Source: Bacteroidota bacterium
GTDB taxonomy: Bacteria > Bacteroidota > Bacteroidia > Chitinophagales > Chitinophagaceae
Reading direction: 5' to 3'
Length of the DNA: 64,000 nucleotides
Assembly (NCBI GenBank): GCA_023386555.1
Contig: JAEWJK010000009.1
Location: forward strand, 62,001-126,000
The position numbers and the translations under genes are program-made. Under the pieces are notes generated by a model. It had not been told where the DNA came from. It worked only from the letters and a program-made list of their open reading frames with translations, and did no database searches. Shown here piece after piece: positions 44,346 through 54,061 of the stretch (its first letter is position 1; each line of letters opens with the position of its first letter).

Positions 44346-46907
44346 ATGGACTACATAGGTGAACATTTACTTCCGGGACAGATCGGACATTTCTTTGCTA
44401 TACTTTCTTTGGTTGCTTCTTTGGTGGCAACCATTGCTTTTTTTAAGGCAAACCGGGAACAGGTTATTGAAGAAAGATCAAACTGGCTAAAAATTGCCAG
44501 GATATCATTCCTGCTGGAAACGATCTCGGTGATCACTATGTTCATTACACTTTATTACATCATCTCTAATCATCTTTTTGAATACAAATATGCGTGGCAA
44601 CATAGCGATAGAAGCCTGCAGATTGAATACTTATTAGCCTGTTTCTGGGAAGGACAGGAAGGAAGTTTTATGCTCTGGAGTTTCTGGCATTGTGTGTTAG
44701 GATGGTTCATCATCAGAAGAGGAAAACAATGGGAGCCAGGTGTGATGACGGTTGTGAGTTTTGCTCAATTCTGTCTTGCTACCATGGTTATCGGTATTTA
44801 TTTCTTCGGTCATAAAGTTGGTAGCAGCCCATTTGTACTATTACGAAATGAAATTGAAGGCCCGATATTCAGTCAGCCTGATTACCTTGAAAAAGTATAT
44901 GCACAGGGTGGACAAGGTTTAAATGCCTTGCTTCAGAATTACTGGATGGTAATTCATCCACCGATATTGTTCCTTGGTTTTGCATCTACCATTATTCCTT
45001 TTGCTTATGCTTTTGCCGGGTTGATGAATAAGAACCATGATTGGATCAAATATTCTATTTCATGGGCTAGCTTTTCAGCTGCTGTACTTGGTCTTGGAAT
45101 TATGATGGGAGCAGCCTGGGCTTATGAGAGTTTATCGTTTGGCGGTTACTGGGCCTGGGATCCTGTAGAAAATGCGTCATTAGTTCCCTGGCTTACTTTG
45201 ATAGCAGGATTGCATACCAATGTCATTTATAAGAACAGTGGTTATTCATTAAGAACTACTTATTTCTTTTACTTCATATCGTTTATACTGATCGTTTACT
45301 CAACTTTCCTCACAAGAAGTGGCGTACTCGGAGATACTTCTGTTCATGCTTTTACCGATCTTGGTATGAACACACAACTGTACCTTTTCCTGAACATTTT
45401 TGTATGGTTACCTACCCTGGTAGCAGCTAAAGAAACGAAAACAAGACTCTACCTGTTTGTTGCTTTTATTGCAGCAAACGTGGTGAGTTACTTCTTTCCG
45501 CAGGCTACATTAGTTTCAATACTTGGAAGTTTTGGATTGTTGATCTGGCTATTGAATAATCATGTTCCAACCATCAGAAAAGAAGAAAGCAGTTATAGTC
45601 GTGAATTCTGGATGTACATTGGTTCTCTTGTTATCTTTTTAAGTGCTATTATCATCATTTTCCAGACTTCATTACCGGTACTCAATAAACTGATCGATCG
45701 TAAATATGCACCTCCTGAAGACATCGAACTTCAGTATAACCAGATACAGATCTTTGTTGCTTTTGTTATAGGGATGTTGACTGCTGTAACGCAGTATCTA
45801 AAATATAAAGAAACCTCTAAGGAATATTTTGGAAAGAGAATATTACTTCCAACCATTATAGCAGTTATCATTAGTGTATGTATCAGTGTTTTTGGTGGAG
45901 TGAGATATGATGATCATGGAGCAGGATTTTTGTTTGCGATTCATCTTGCTATTTTCTCATCTGTTTATGCCATCGTTGCAAACATTGCTTATTTATGGAT
46001 CGGTTTAAAAGGGAAGATCAAAAGTGCAGGAGCATCTATTGCCCATATTGGTTTTGGGATGATTCTTTTGGGTGTATTGATCTCCAGTGCAAAAAAGGAA
46101 GTCCTAAGTAATAACACCACTGGTATTGCTGTGTTCAAGAAGGAAAAAGGTGGTGAAGATCCAATGGAGAACATCACTCTATTCAAGGGCCAGGCTACAG
46201 ATATGGGTGATTATATGGTAACTTATGTAAATGATTTTTTGAATTCAGAAGATCGTAAACGTTATTACCAGATTGATTTTGCGCCAAAAGATGGTAGTAA
46301 ACCTTTTACACTTTATCCCAATACCATTAAGAATAATAAGGGTGAAGGCTTTTCTGCAAATCCTGATGCAAGGCATTATATTCATAAAGATGTGTTTGCT
46401 TACTTAACATCTTTCCAGGAAGGTAAAAGAGATGATACCACCAGTTTTCAGCCAAGAGAGATCAAAGCAGGCGACACCATTTTCTACAGCAACGGACGAT
46501 TGATATTGAACAGTGTTTCGTTTAATCCAACTGGTACCAAACACAAGATTGCTTCCGGTGATACTTTGTTGGTGATGGATATTACCGTTATGTCTCATGA
46601 AGGAGCTTTTTACAGATCATTTCCGGCAATAGAAGTAAAAAATGGTGCAGCTAGAACAATCGCTGATACAGTAAATGCTCAAAGCCTGGTATTACAGTTC
46701 AATAAAGTGATTGATCAGGAAAAAGGAACATTGGAACTGGGTGTAAAGGAGAGTAAAGAACTGCTTGACCTGATTACCTTAAAAGTTTATGAATTCCCAA
46801 TGATTAATGTACTTTGGTTAGGTATTATTGTAATGTTCTTCGGCTTCATTCTCAGTGTTTATTACAGGGTACAACAACTTAAACGAGGCCCTTTAGTAAA
46901 AAAATAA
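44346..46907 (+). CDS. ccmF: Haem lyase CcmF (CcsA/CcmF/NrfE family)
   Basis: 853 residues from the ATG at 44346; the TTG just before it at 44343 is rejected. About 14-15 membrane segments. The haem-handling WWD-type motif is GGYWAWDPVENASLVPWL near residue 270, with HTNVIYKNSGYSLRTTYFFY after it. A large periplasmic region (about 600-815) precedes the last membrane segment. It ligates haem from CcmE to CxxCH apocytochromes. Longer than E. coli CcmF (about 647 aa), because of that C-terminal region. Follows ccmE. Confidence 0.93.
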   Translation: MDYIGEHLLPGQIGHFFAILSLVASLVATIAFFKANREQVIEERSNWLKIARISFLLETISVITMFITLYYIISNHLFEYKYAWQHSDRSLQIEYLLACFWEGQEGSFMLWSFWHCVLGWFIIRRGKQWEPGVMTVVSFAQFCLATMVIGIYFFGHKVGSSPFVLLRNEIEGPIFSQPDYLEKVYAQGGQGLNALLQNYWMVIHPPILFLGFASTIIPFAYAFAGLMNKNHDWIKYSISWASFSAAVLGLGIMMGAAWAYESLSFGGYWAWDPVENASLVPWLTLIAGLHTNVIYKNSGYSLRTTYFFYFISFILIVYSTFLTRSGVLGDTSVHAFTDLGMNTQLYLFLNIFVWLPTLVAAKETKTRLYLFVAFIAANVVSYFFPQATLVSILGSFGLLIWLLNNHVPTIRKEESSYSREFWMYIGSLVIFLSAIIIIFQTSLPVLNKLIDRKYAPPEDIELQYNQIQIFVAFVIGMLTAVTQYLKYKETSKEYFGKRILLPTIIAVIISVCISVFGGVRYDDHGAGFLFAIHLAIFSSVYAIVANIAYLWIGLKGKIKSAGASIAHIGFGMILLGVLISSAKKEVLSNNTTGIAVFKKEKGGEDPMENITLFKGQATDMGDYMVTYVNDFLNSEDRKRYYQIDFAPKDGSKPFTLYPNTIKNNKGEGFSANPDARHYIHKDVFAYLTSFQEGKRDDTTSFQPREIKAGDTIFYSNGRLILNSVSFNPTGTKHKIASGDTLLVMDITVMSHEGAFYRSFPAIEVKNGAARTIADTVNAQSLVLQFNKVIDQEKGTLELGVKESKELLDLITLKVYEFPMINVLWLGIIVMFFGFILSVYYRVQQLKRGPLVKK

Positions 46908-46989
46908 CGATCTCTAAGGTTACTTTAAACCTGCTGGCAGCATTAATTATACAAGTTGTGTCTATCTTAGTATCAGCTCAGTTAATTGA

Positions 46990-47045
46990 TGTTGTACAAG
47001 TGTGCGACGCAAGGAACGATGAGTTATATTCAATACCCGACTAAA
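46990..47045 (-). repeat. Dispersed repeat arm, copy g (GYGTCRC family)
   Basis: Core GCGACGC at 47004-47010. Read on the minus strand, TCATCGTTCC, TTGCGTCGCACACTT matches the left arm of pair h without a mismatch. The outer end faces the DUF4294 start codon at 47058. It is open in frame with that gene, which creates a false N-terminal extension. Confidence 0.72.
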
Positions 47046-47057
47046 CAATATACTACC

Positions 47058-47672
47058 ATGAACCTTGTTAGGAAAAATATCATCTTTTTGTTGGTGATGT
47101 TTTTTGCTTTCAGTATTTCGTCTGAAGCACAAAGAGGTCCAAATGATACGATAAGGGTGTCGGCTTATATTGATGAGAATGGAGATACAATTCCTCAAGG
47201 TTATTTAGAACCTGTTGCTGTGTATGCAAAGATGACGGAAAAGATGAGGAAGCAATGGGCTGAGTGGACAAGACTTAGAAACGCCATTTATGTTACTTAT
47301 CCTTATGCAAAAGCTGCAGGCAGAATAATGAATGATATCAATTCACAGTTAGTGAATGTGTCTGATAAGAAGAAGCGAAAAGCAATCATTAAATCAAGAG
47401 AGAAAGATCTTAAAAGAGAGTTTTCAGACAAAGTAAAAAATCTTTCTGTTTACCAGGGTAAGGTTTTGATGAAGCTCATTAACCGTGAAACCGGTAACAA
47501 TTGTTACGAGATCATCCATGAATACAAAGGAGGCTTTACTGCTACCATGTGGCAAACCGTTGCTGTTTTATTCGGCAGCAACCTGAAACAAGCTTACGAT
47601 CCTGCCGGAAATGAAAAGACCTACGAAGTGATCGTCAGAGATGTAGAGAGAATGTACGGCCACAGAATGTAA
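47058..47672 (+). CDS. DUF4294-type exported protein
   Basis: 204 residues from the ATG at 47058 (MNLVRKNIIFLLVMFFAFSISSEAQ), which gives a clean signal peptide. An in-frame start at 46986 would translate the repeat arm and is rejected. The conserved body includes WTRLRNAIYVTYPYAKAAGR, EKDLKREFSDKVKNLSVYQG, KVLMKLINRETGNNCYEIIHEYKGGFTA and FGSNLKQAYDP. A family found widely in Bacteroidota with no known role. Upstream of bshB1 on the same strand. Confidence 0.85.
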   Translation: MNLVRKNIIFLLVMFFAFSISSEAQRGPNDTIRVSAYIDENGDTIPQGYLEPVAVYAKMTEKMRKQWAEWTRLRNAIYVTYPYAKAAGRIMNDINSQLVNVSDKKKRKAIIKSREKDLKREFSDKVKNLSVYQGKVLMKLINRETGNNCYEIIHEYKGGFTATMWQTVAVLFGSNLKQAYDPAGNEKTYEVIVRDVERMYGHRM

Positions 47673-47731
47673 TCCCACCATGTTTAATGTTGTAACGGCA
47701 ATCACTTAGATTTGCTCTCCTAAATTGTCAT

Positions 47732-48460
47732 ATGAAATTTGATATACTGGCCTTTGGTGTTCATCCTGACGATGTTGAATTAGGCTGTGCAGGAACTATT
47801 ATGGCTTCTATTCAGCAGGGAAAAAAAGTTGGCGTAATTGATCTGACAAGAGGTGAATTAGGTACAAGAGGAACTGTTGAAACAAGGAATAATGAGAGTG
47901 CTGCTGCTGCAAAAATATTAGGTGTACATGCAAGAGAAAATCTTGAGATGGCCGATGGCTTCTTTGAACACAACCAGGAAAATGTTTTAAAGATCATTAC
48001 AATCATACGGAAATATTCGCCGGATATTTTGTTGTGCAATGCTCCGGAAGATCGTCACCCGGATCATGGTAGAAGTTCCAAACTTGTTAGTGATGCTGCT
48101 TTTCTATCAGGCCTTCGTAAAATAGAAACCTCTTATGATGGCAAGCAGCAGCAAGCATGGCGGCCGAAATATGTTTTTCAATACATTCAAGACCGATATT
48201 TAGAACCTGATTTTATTTTCGATATTTCTGATTTCCATGATAAAAAAATGGAAGCGATCCAGGCCTATGCAACACAGTTTTTTAATCCAATGTTGGATGA
48301 ACCTCAGACCTATATTTCGTCTCCGGAGTTTCTTAACAGTATTACTTCCAGGGAAATGATATTGGGAAAACGCATCGGTGTTAAATATGCAGAAGGCTTT
48401 ATTTCTGATAAAATGATAGGGGTCAGCAGCTTTGATGCCTTTATTCAACACAGTACCTGA
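47732..48460 (+). CDS. bshB1: Bacillithiol biosynthesis deacetylase BshB1
   Basis: 242 residues. FGVHPDDVELGCAG carries the zinc-binding HPDD motif (11-14), RGELGTRGTVETRNNES the second conserved block and PEDRHPDHGRSS a further metal/substrate motif. A LmbE/PIG-L-type enzyme that deacetylates GlcNAc-malate to GlcN-malate on the path to bacillithiol, a cytosolic thiol. Other bsh genes are not in the window. Confidence 0.94.
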   Translation: MKFDILAFGVHPDDVELGCAGTIMASIQQGKKVGVIDLTRGELGTRGTVETRNNESAAAAKILGVHARENLEMADGFFEHNQENVLKIITIIRKYSPDILLCNAPEDRHPDHGRSSKLVSDAAFLSGLRKIETSYDGKQQQAWRPKYVFQYIQDRYLEPDFIFDISDFHDKKMEAIQAYATQFFNPMLDEPQTYISSPEFLNSITSREMILGKRIGVKYAEGFISDKMIGVSSFDAFIQHST

Positions 48461-48561
48461 TTGTTAATTGTCTAATCTAATTGATAATAAACCCTATTTT
48501 CGCTGGCAGAATTCTTGTTCATTCAAGGGTATTCATCACCTTATTAGTTATTAGTTAGTTT

Positions 48562-49632
48562 ATGGCCTTACCAAAGTTCGCCCAGGTTTCTCAGGGTTTC
48601 CATGCAGATCTTAAAAAAAGAATTTCCGAATACTTTAACAGCACAGGAGAAAAGCCGACAGGCAATTACAAATTATACACGAAAGCAATCATTCTTACGG
48701 TGAGTTATGTTGCTATGTTCACTCATCTCGTTTTCTTTGATCCGGTTTTGTGGGTAGCAATAGTAGAATGTGTCGTTCTTGGTTTAGCCACTGCTTTCAT
48801 CGGTTTTAATATTATGCACGATGGTGCTCATGGAAGCTTTAGCACTTCACCTGCTGTAAATAAACTGGCTGCAATTACGTTGAATATTTTAGGTGGTAGC
48901 AGCTTTATGTGGAATGTAAAACATAACATCATCCATCATGCATATACTAATGTAGATGGAGTAGATGATGATATAGATGCAGGTATTTTATTGAGAATGG
49001 CAAGAACGCAGAAGTATTTTAAAATACATAAGTTTCAGCATGTTTATTTCTGGTTCTTATATTCTATACTATATATCTATTGGATATTTGTATCAGACTA
49101 TCGAAAATATTTCAGGAAGAAGATAGGCGATATTCCATTGAAGAACATGCATGCAAAAGATCATATTTCTTTCTGGGGTTATAAGTTATTACACCTTGCA
49201 TTGTTCATTGGGTTACCAATTTATATGCACGGTTTTATGGCTTGGCTCGTAGGATTTTTAATCTTCACTACTGTTGCAGGTTTGGTGTTGAGTATCGTTT
49301 TTCAATTGGCACATACGGTTGAACATACTCATTTTCCAATGCCTCATGAAGAAACAGGAAGATTGGCTGATGAATGGGCCATTCACCAGGTGAAAACCAC
49401 TGCAAATTTTGCAACAAACAATCCTGTTGTTTCATGGTGTGTAGGTGGATTGAATTTCCAGGTAGAGCATCATTTGTTCCCTAAAATATCTCATATACAT
49501 TATCCACGTATCAATAAAATCGTAAAACAAACCTGTAAAGAATACGGTGTTGAATACATCGAATATCCTTCAGTACGAAAAGCGATCAGATCACATATCA
49601 AATACCTGAGGGAAATGGGTAGAGCGGCTTAG
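48562..49632 (+). CDS. Membrane fatty-acid (acyl-lipid/acyl-CoA) desaturase
   Basis: 356 residues with four or more membrane segments. The three His boxes of the di-iron desaturases are present: MHDGAHGSF (about 89-97), HNIIHHAYTNVDG (about 119-131) and FQVEHHLFPKISHIHYP (about 302-318). The QVEHH form places it near front-end or delta-5/6-type acyl desaturases. It introduces a double bond into membrane lipid chains. Regiochemistry cannot be predicted. A strong terminator follows. Confidence 0.92.
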   Translation: MALPKFAQVSQGFHADLKKRISEYFNSTGEKPTGNYKLYTKAIILTVSYVAMFTHLVFFDPVLWVAIVECVVLGLATAFIGFNIMHDGAHGSFSTSPAVNKLAAITLNILGGSSFMWNVKHNIIHHAYTNVDGVDDDIDAGILLRMARTQKYFKIHKFQHVYFWFLYSILYIYWIFVSDYRKYFRKKIGDIPLKNMHAKDHISFWGYKLLHLALFIGLPIYMHGFMAWLVGFLIFTTVAGLVLSIVFQLAHTVEHTHFPMPHEETGRLADEWAIHQVKTTANFATNNPVVSWCVGGLNFQVEHHLFPKISHIHYPRINKIVKQTCKEYGVEYIEYPSVRKAIRSHIKYLREMGRAA

Positions 49633-49665
49633 GATAGTTGATCAATTAATTACGGTTTATAAAAT

Positions 49666-49697
49666 AAAAAGCTGAAGATCTATCTTCAGCTTTTTTA
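49666..49697. terminator. Intrinsic terminator (desaturase gene; may serve both strands)
   Basis: AAAAGCTGAAGAT, short loop, ATCTTCAGCTTTTTT. Lies between the desaturase end (49632) and the porin gene end (49730) on the opposite strand. Confidence 0.9.
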
Positions 49698-49729
49698 TTC
49701 TACATGCTAGGTGGCTATGTGGTACATCA

Positions 49730-51757
49730 TTAATTAACAAAACCCCACCAGATTCCAATTCTTAACCACAGTGGCATATTCGGATAATGACTTGCTGCAT
49801 AGTTATAATTCTTCGTCGCTGCATTAATATTCTCAAGTCGTACAAATGCTTTGAATGATTTTATCCTGAAGTTTAGATACAGATTTACTTCTGGCAAATT
49901 CGAAAGTGTTGCTGTATCCTGGTAAACAAATTGTCCAACGAGAGGAGAGTAATTATCTGCTTTAAATGGAGTATGATAACGAAGCTCAACACCTGTAGCC
50001 AACCAAAGATTTTTAAAGCCAAGGTTTCCCTCGTAACCAATTCTGTTCCGTGTAAATAATGATGGGATATTGATAGGTGGATTACCTGTAGCCTGTTGCA
50101 GATGAACTTCTGAATGAAGGTTAAAGGATCTACTTAACCTGAATCTTTTTTCTGCACCAATATGTAACACATTAAATAAGGTTGATTCCTGTTTTGCATC
50201 GTAGAAATCATGGAAGTAACTGTAGTTACTAACTAAATAATATTCACCAGTTAGGCGTAATGCAAGCCTGCTATTTTCATAGATAGCAGATAGCTTTGTA
50301 TGATTTTCTTTGTTGAATGTGGTATTAGTTTGGATTGGGAAACTTGTTCTGCCAAAAAAGATCATGGAAGGTGTTCTATTCACATTTTGAAATCCAAGTT
50401 CAAGTGAACCCAGATTTTTTCCTAGCACTCTTTTGAGATTAAGCTGTGCAACATAATCACCTGAGTTATATCCATTCAAGTAAAATTGTCCGCTGGCAAG
50501 TATATCCCAAACCTGGTTCCTTGTTCTATTACGATATTCAGCTAACGCATACACATTATGAAGATTTTGTGTATCGGAATAATATCCTCTTAGGTTTTGA
50601 ACTGCTATTCCCAACTTCAAAAACTGGCTTACATTATTTTTTTGTGGGAATGAAAGAATGCTAAACTCATTATTGAATTCTCTCCAGGAATCGATGATTT
50701 CTAACGACTTTATACTTGCAGACGATAATTGATAAAAAAGAAAATCTTTATAACTGTTAGAATCAACAACTATATCCTGGAACATATACCTATGCTTGAT
50801 ATAGCGAAAAGTATGTTGCAGTCTGAATCTTGGATAGAATAATTTATACGTAGTAGAATCCGTTACTAAAGAATCTCGTTGACCGAGATCGTATTGCTGG
50901 CGAAGAAGAAAAGTGTTTTCCTTGTAGTCATTGCCTGTATTGATGGCTGTATTAAAAGGACTACGAGTAGATGTATTAGTATTACCTAATCTTACATCCA
51001 GTTCAAACGGATCATTAAATGCCAGGTTTTTCAATTCGTTCTTATCAACAAGTCCACCATTCTCAGATGATCGCAACCTGTTCGATTGATAGATCAGGTA
51101 TAAACTATATCTCCTGTTATTGGATGAGTAATAAGAATGAAATCTAAAATTATTATGACTTGCATTTTGATTTCTGAAAACTCCCGGAGCATTTATGAAT
51201 CTGTATTCAAAACCAAAGTTCAGGTTGCTTCCTTTGTTCTGCGTATGCATCAGGTGAATCATTTGTTCGGCTTTACTGCCTAACATATAGCCCAACTCTG
51301 TATATGGTCTTGTAGTTTGATAGATCTTAGTTTCCTCTATTCTGAATTTGTAAACGTCGTATGCCTGAAAGCCAATATCAAAACCAGGCTTTAGTAATGG
51401 ATTGAAAATGTACGATCTTGCTGCATTACCTAAATTTCCTAAATGAGAATAATTATAAGGTAATGGAAACCTTCTGCTGAAATCATTGATGTTTGAATCG
51501 AGATATCTTATCCTCGTAGAATCAAAATACCGGTAATATATAGTGATAGAATCTTCTGCAGGATCTCTTCTTTGTAATGAATCAGTTTTACTTCTGTTTG
51601 GGTTGATGGGTCTCCCTCTACCATCTGTTCCTACTTGAGGCTGTATATCGGTATTCTCTGTAGGCCTGGTTGGTCTGCCTTGTGATAATGATTTACCTGA
51701 AATCATCATGAAAGAAACGATCAGCAAAAAGTAAAGATGTTTCAAGTTGAAATTCAT
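49730..51757 (-). CDS. Putative outer-membrane porin (Porin_10 type)
   Basis: 675 residues from the ATG at 51757 (MNFNLKHLYFLLIVSFMMISGKSLSQ), chosen for its signal peptide; a TTG at 51781 is in frame. A proline-rich stretch (about 27-60) is followed by TIYYRYFDSTRIRYLDSNINDF and a barrel with alternating aromatic strands, ending RIGIWWGFVN. Matches what I know of the large Bacteroidota putative-porin family. Ligand unknown. Monocistronic by appearance. Confidence 0.82.
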   Translation of the reverse strand: MNFNLKHLYFLLIVSFMMISGKSLSQGRPTRPTENTDIQPQVGTDGRGRPINPNRSKTDSLQRRDPAEDSITIYYRYFDSTRIRYLDSNINDFSRRFPLPYNYSHLGNLGNAARSYIFNPLLKPGFDIGFQAYDVYKFRIEETKIYQTTRPYTELGYMLGSKAEQMIHLMHTQNKGSNLNFGFEYRFINAPGVFRNQNASHNNFRFHSYYSSNNRRYSLYLIYQSNRLRSSENGGLVDKNELKNLAFNDPFELDVRLGNTNTSTRSPFNTAINTGNDYKENTFLLRQQYDLGQRDSLVTDSTTYKLFYPRFRLQHTFRYIKHRYMFQDIVVDSNSYKDFLFYQLSSASIKSLEIIDSWREFNNEFSILSFPQKNNVSQFLKLGIAVQNLRGYYSDTQNLHNVYALAEYRNRTRNQVWDILASGQFYLNGYNSGDYVAQLNLKRVLGKNLGSLELGFQNVNRTPSMIFFGRTSFPIQTNTTFNKENHTKLSAIYENSRLALRLTGEYYLVSNYSYFHDFYDAKQESTLFNVLHIGAEKRFRLSRSFNLHSEVHLQQATGNPPINIPSLFTRNRIGYEGNLGFKNLWLATGVELRYHTPFKADNYSPLVGQFVYQDTATLSNLPEVNLYLNFRIKSFKAFVRLENINAATKNYNYAASHYPNMPLWLRIGIWWGFVN

Positions 51758-51820
51758 CAGATAGTTTACAAGTTGCTGCAAAATAAAACTTATGCTGTGA
51801 AGGAAACTAAAAACTTGGGC

Positions 51821-52642
51821 TTACAAACTTTCAATCAGTTTCGTAAATAAAGTAGTGAGCTTTGGTTCAGCTTCTTTGGCGGCAGCAAGTACTTCTTCAT
51901 GAGTGATCACATTTTCTTCTTCTCTAATCCCAAGATCAGTGATAACACTCGTTGCAAATACTTTCATATTTCCATGCCTTGCAACAATCACTTCCTGCAC
52001 TGTACTCATACCTACAGCATCAGCACCAATCGTTTTTATCAACCTGTATTCTGCTTTTGTTTCGAATGTTGGTCCGGTAACAGCAACATAAGTTCCCTCA
52101 TGAACTTTGAAACCGGCTTCTTTTGCGATAGATTTTGCTTTAGCAATAAATTCTTTGCTGTAAGGTTCAGTCATGTCAGGAAAACGTGTTCCTAATGCCT
52201 CTTCATTTTTACCCAATAAAGGGTTGGGTGTAAAGAAGCTGATATGATCGTTGATGATCATCAGATCACCCACTTTAAAATCAGGATTCACTCCACCTGC
52301 TGCATTCGATAAGAATAAGGCTTCGATACCTAATTGTTTCATCACACGAACAGGATAAGTGATAAGCTGTGGTGCATAGCCTTCGTAATAATGAAATCTG
52401 CCTGACATTACTAAAACATTCTTTCCACCTAATTCTGCAAAAAGCATTTTACCACTGTGGCCAACTACTGTACTTACCGGGAAATGCGGAATATCTGAAT
52501 ATGAAATTTCTTTCTGAATCTTTAGCTCATTTGTAAGATTACCCAATCCGCTGCCAAGAATAATTCCGGCAGCAATAGGTTGATCGTATTGAGATTTAAT
52601 ATAAGCCGATGTTTCCTCCAGTTTCTTCAGCAATTCGCTCAT
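51821..52642 (-). CDS. punA: Purine-nucleoside phosphorylase, trimeric family
   Basis: 273 residues from the ATG at 52642 (MSELLKKLEE). Phosphate-binding GIILGSGLGNL (about 24-34), SGRFHYYEGY, FLSNAAGGVNPDFKVGDLMIINDHI with the base-binding region, VAVTGPTFETKAEYR and GADAVGMSTVQEVIVARH. It splits inosine and guanosine with phosphate to the base and ribose-1-phosphate. Isolated gene between porin and XRE regulator. Confidence 0.95.
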   Translation of the reverse strand: MSELLKKLEETSAYIKSQYDQPIAAGIILGSGLGNLTNELKIQKEISYSDIPHFPVSTVVGHSGKMLFAELGGKNVLVMSGRFHYYEGYAPQLITYPVRVMKQLGIEALFLSNAAGGVNPDFKVGDLMIINDHISFFTPNPLLGKNEEALGTRFPDMTEPYSKEFIAKAKSIAKEAGFKVHEGTYVAVTGPTFETKAEYRLIKTIGADAVGMSTVQEVIVARHGNMKVFATSVITDLGIREEENVITHEEVLAAAKEAEPKLTTLFTKLIESL

Positions 52643-52742
52643 GTAGATGTTGTTAAGCAGCAAATATAAGGTATGCCGCCAACACAACTATATTGATGTT
52701 TAAGAGGACAGAATTGTAAAAGGATGAAATAATTAATAAAAA

Positions 52743-52964
52743 CTAAGTCTTTTGCTCAAACAGCTCTTTTATCTCTATGTCCAGAGCCTTGCTGATTTTG
52801 CATAGCGTTAATACGGTAGTATTTGTTTTGCCAAGTTCAATTCTTGATAGACTTGCTTTTTCAAAATCACACATATAAGCAAGTTCGCTTAATGAGAGAC
52901 CTTTGTTTGTCCTTAATTTTCTAATACGACTACCAAGTGTTGATAGAAATTTTGATTCAGTCAT
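52743..52964 (-). CDS. Small XRE-family helix-turn-helix regulator
   Basis: 73 residues from the ATG at 52964 (MTESKFLSTLGSRIRKLRT). A TTG at 52991 is rejected as an unlikely start. Almost the whole protein is one HTH_3 domain: GLSLSELAYMCDFEKASLSRIELGKTNTTVLTLCKISKAL. No toxin or partner gene is next to it. The 176-bp gap upstream contains TTGTCGTATATAACAA, a weak inverted repeat that could be its operator, but nothing firm. Confidence 0.88.
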   Translation of the reverse strand: MTESKFLSTLGSRIRKLRTNKGLSLSELAYMCDFEKASLSRIELGKTNTTVLTLCKISKALDIEIKELFEQKT

Positions 52965-53140
52965 TGGGGGTATATTATGTCTGCCGTTCAAATATCCTTA
53001 ACATATTTTAAACACCGTTGTCGTATATAACAATGATATAAATATTACCTAAGAAATCGGTTGAATAAAGATTAAGTGGTTTGGATTGCTAACCTCAATA
53101 ATTTTTAGATAACTAGATATAATGATATTCGATTATATCT

Positions 53141-53632
53141 TTAAAAAAGGGTTTGTACACCATAAGCAATTTTAAACTCATGGTCAAGGAGCCATTTCTT
53201 TCTCCATAGTCCACCGGAATAACCTACAAGGCTTTTATCGCTGCCGATAACTCTATGACAGGGAACAATAATGGCAATTTTATTTTTTCCATTAGTGGAT
53301 GCTGCAGCTCTTATTGCTTTAGGATCGCCCAATCGTTTTGAGAGATCCATATAATTTATGGTTTTGCCGAAAGGGATGCCGAGTAATTCATTCCATACTC
53401 TAGTCTGAAATTCGGTTCCATGTTGAAAAACCGGTACAGAGAATTTTTTTCTTTCACCATTGAAGAACTCTATTAATTGCTCAGTGCATTGATGAATTAC
53501 ATCACTAACACCAGGTTCACCATAAGTTATCTGGTCTTTTTTATCAATAAAACTCAATTCAGCAATGTACTGTTCTGTTGCACCGATCTTTAATAAACCA
53601 ACAGGACTTTCGTAGTATGTATAATATAACAT
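53141..53632 (-). CDS. ogt: Methylated-DNA--[protein]-cysteine S-methyltransferase
   Basis: 163 residues. Acceptor Cys125 in VPCHRVIG, preceded by IPFGKTINYMDLSKRLGDPKAIRAAASTNGKN, the DNA-binding helix-turn-helix with the Arg finger. It removes alkyl groups from O6-alkylguanine to its own Cys in one turnover. Ogt-type (no Ada N-terminal domain). Confidence 0.95.
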   Translation of the reverse strand: MLYYTYYESPVGLLKIGATEQYIAELSFIDKKDQITYGEPGVSDVIHQCTEQLIEFFNGERKKFSVPVFQHGTEFQTRVWNELLGIPFGKTINYMDLSKRLGDPKAIRAAASTNGKNKIAIIVPCHRVIGSDKSLVGYSGGLWRKKWLLDHEFKIAYGVQTLF

Positions 53633-53696
53633 TGTTAGTCATTTGGTCATAATCAATAGTCATTTGTTTGATGACTTATTGTCTTAGTGACTTGTT

Positions 53697-54026
53697 CTAT
53701 CCAACTTTATTTCCATTCTTCACAGTTCTTTCCGGTTGCAATAAAATTACATCGTTATTGTCATCATACACACCTAAAACAAGACATTCACTAAAAAAGT
53801 TTGCGATCTGTTTCTTTGGGAAATTGATCACTGCAAGTATCTGCTTGCCTAACAGCATTTCTTTTGTATAATGTTTTGTGATTTGTGCTGAAGACTGTTT
53901 GATACCTTCTGTTCCAAAATCAATAGTCAGTTGGTAAGCAGGCTTTCTTGCATTAGGAAAATCTTTAACTTCAATGATTGTTCCGCAGCGGATATCTATT
54001 TTTGCAAAATCATCCCAGGAAATCAT
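53697..54026 (-). CDS. csaA: CsaA-type tRNA-binding (EMAP/OB-fold) protein
   Basis: 109 residues, one OB-fold: MISWDDFAKIDIRCGTIIEVKDFPNARKPAYQL at the start and NFPKKQIANFFSECLVLGV toward the end, both typical of CsaA. Homologue of the tRNA-binding domain of MetRS; reported as a dimeric tRNA-binding or chaperone-like protein. Divergent from the OsmC gene (35 bp between starts), so the two share a promoter region. Confidence 0.92.
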   Translation of the reverse strand: MISWDDFAKIDIRCGTIIEVKDFPNARKPAYQLTIDFGTEGIKQSSAQITKHYTKEMLLGKQILAVINFPKKQIANFFSECLVLGVYDDNNDVILLQPERTVKNGNKVG

Positions 54027-54061
54027 AGCAATTACTTTTAATTACAAATAAAAATCAATTT

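Noticed and set aside
46986..47057. N-terminal extension of DUF4294
   Set aside because: Coded by repeat arm g and would place 24 residues before a good signal peptide.
52743..52991. XRE gene as antitoxin
   Set aside because: No toxin-like gene on either side; neighbours are PNP and ogt.
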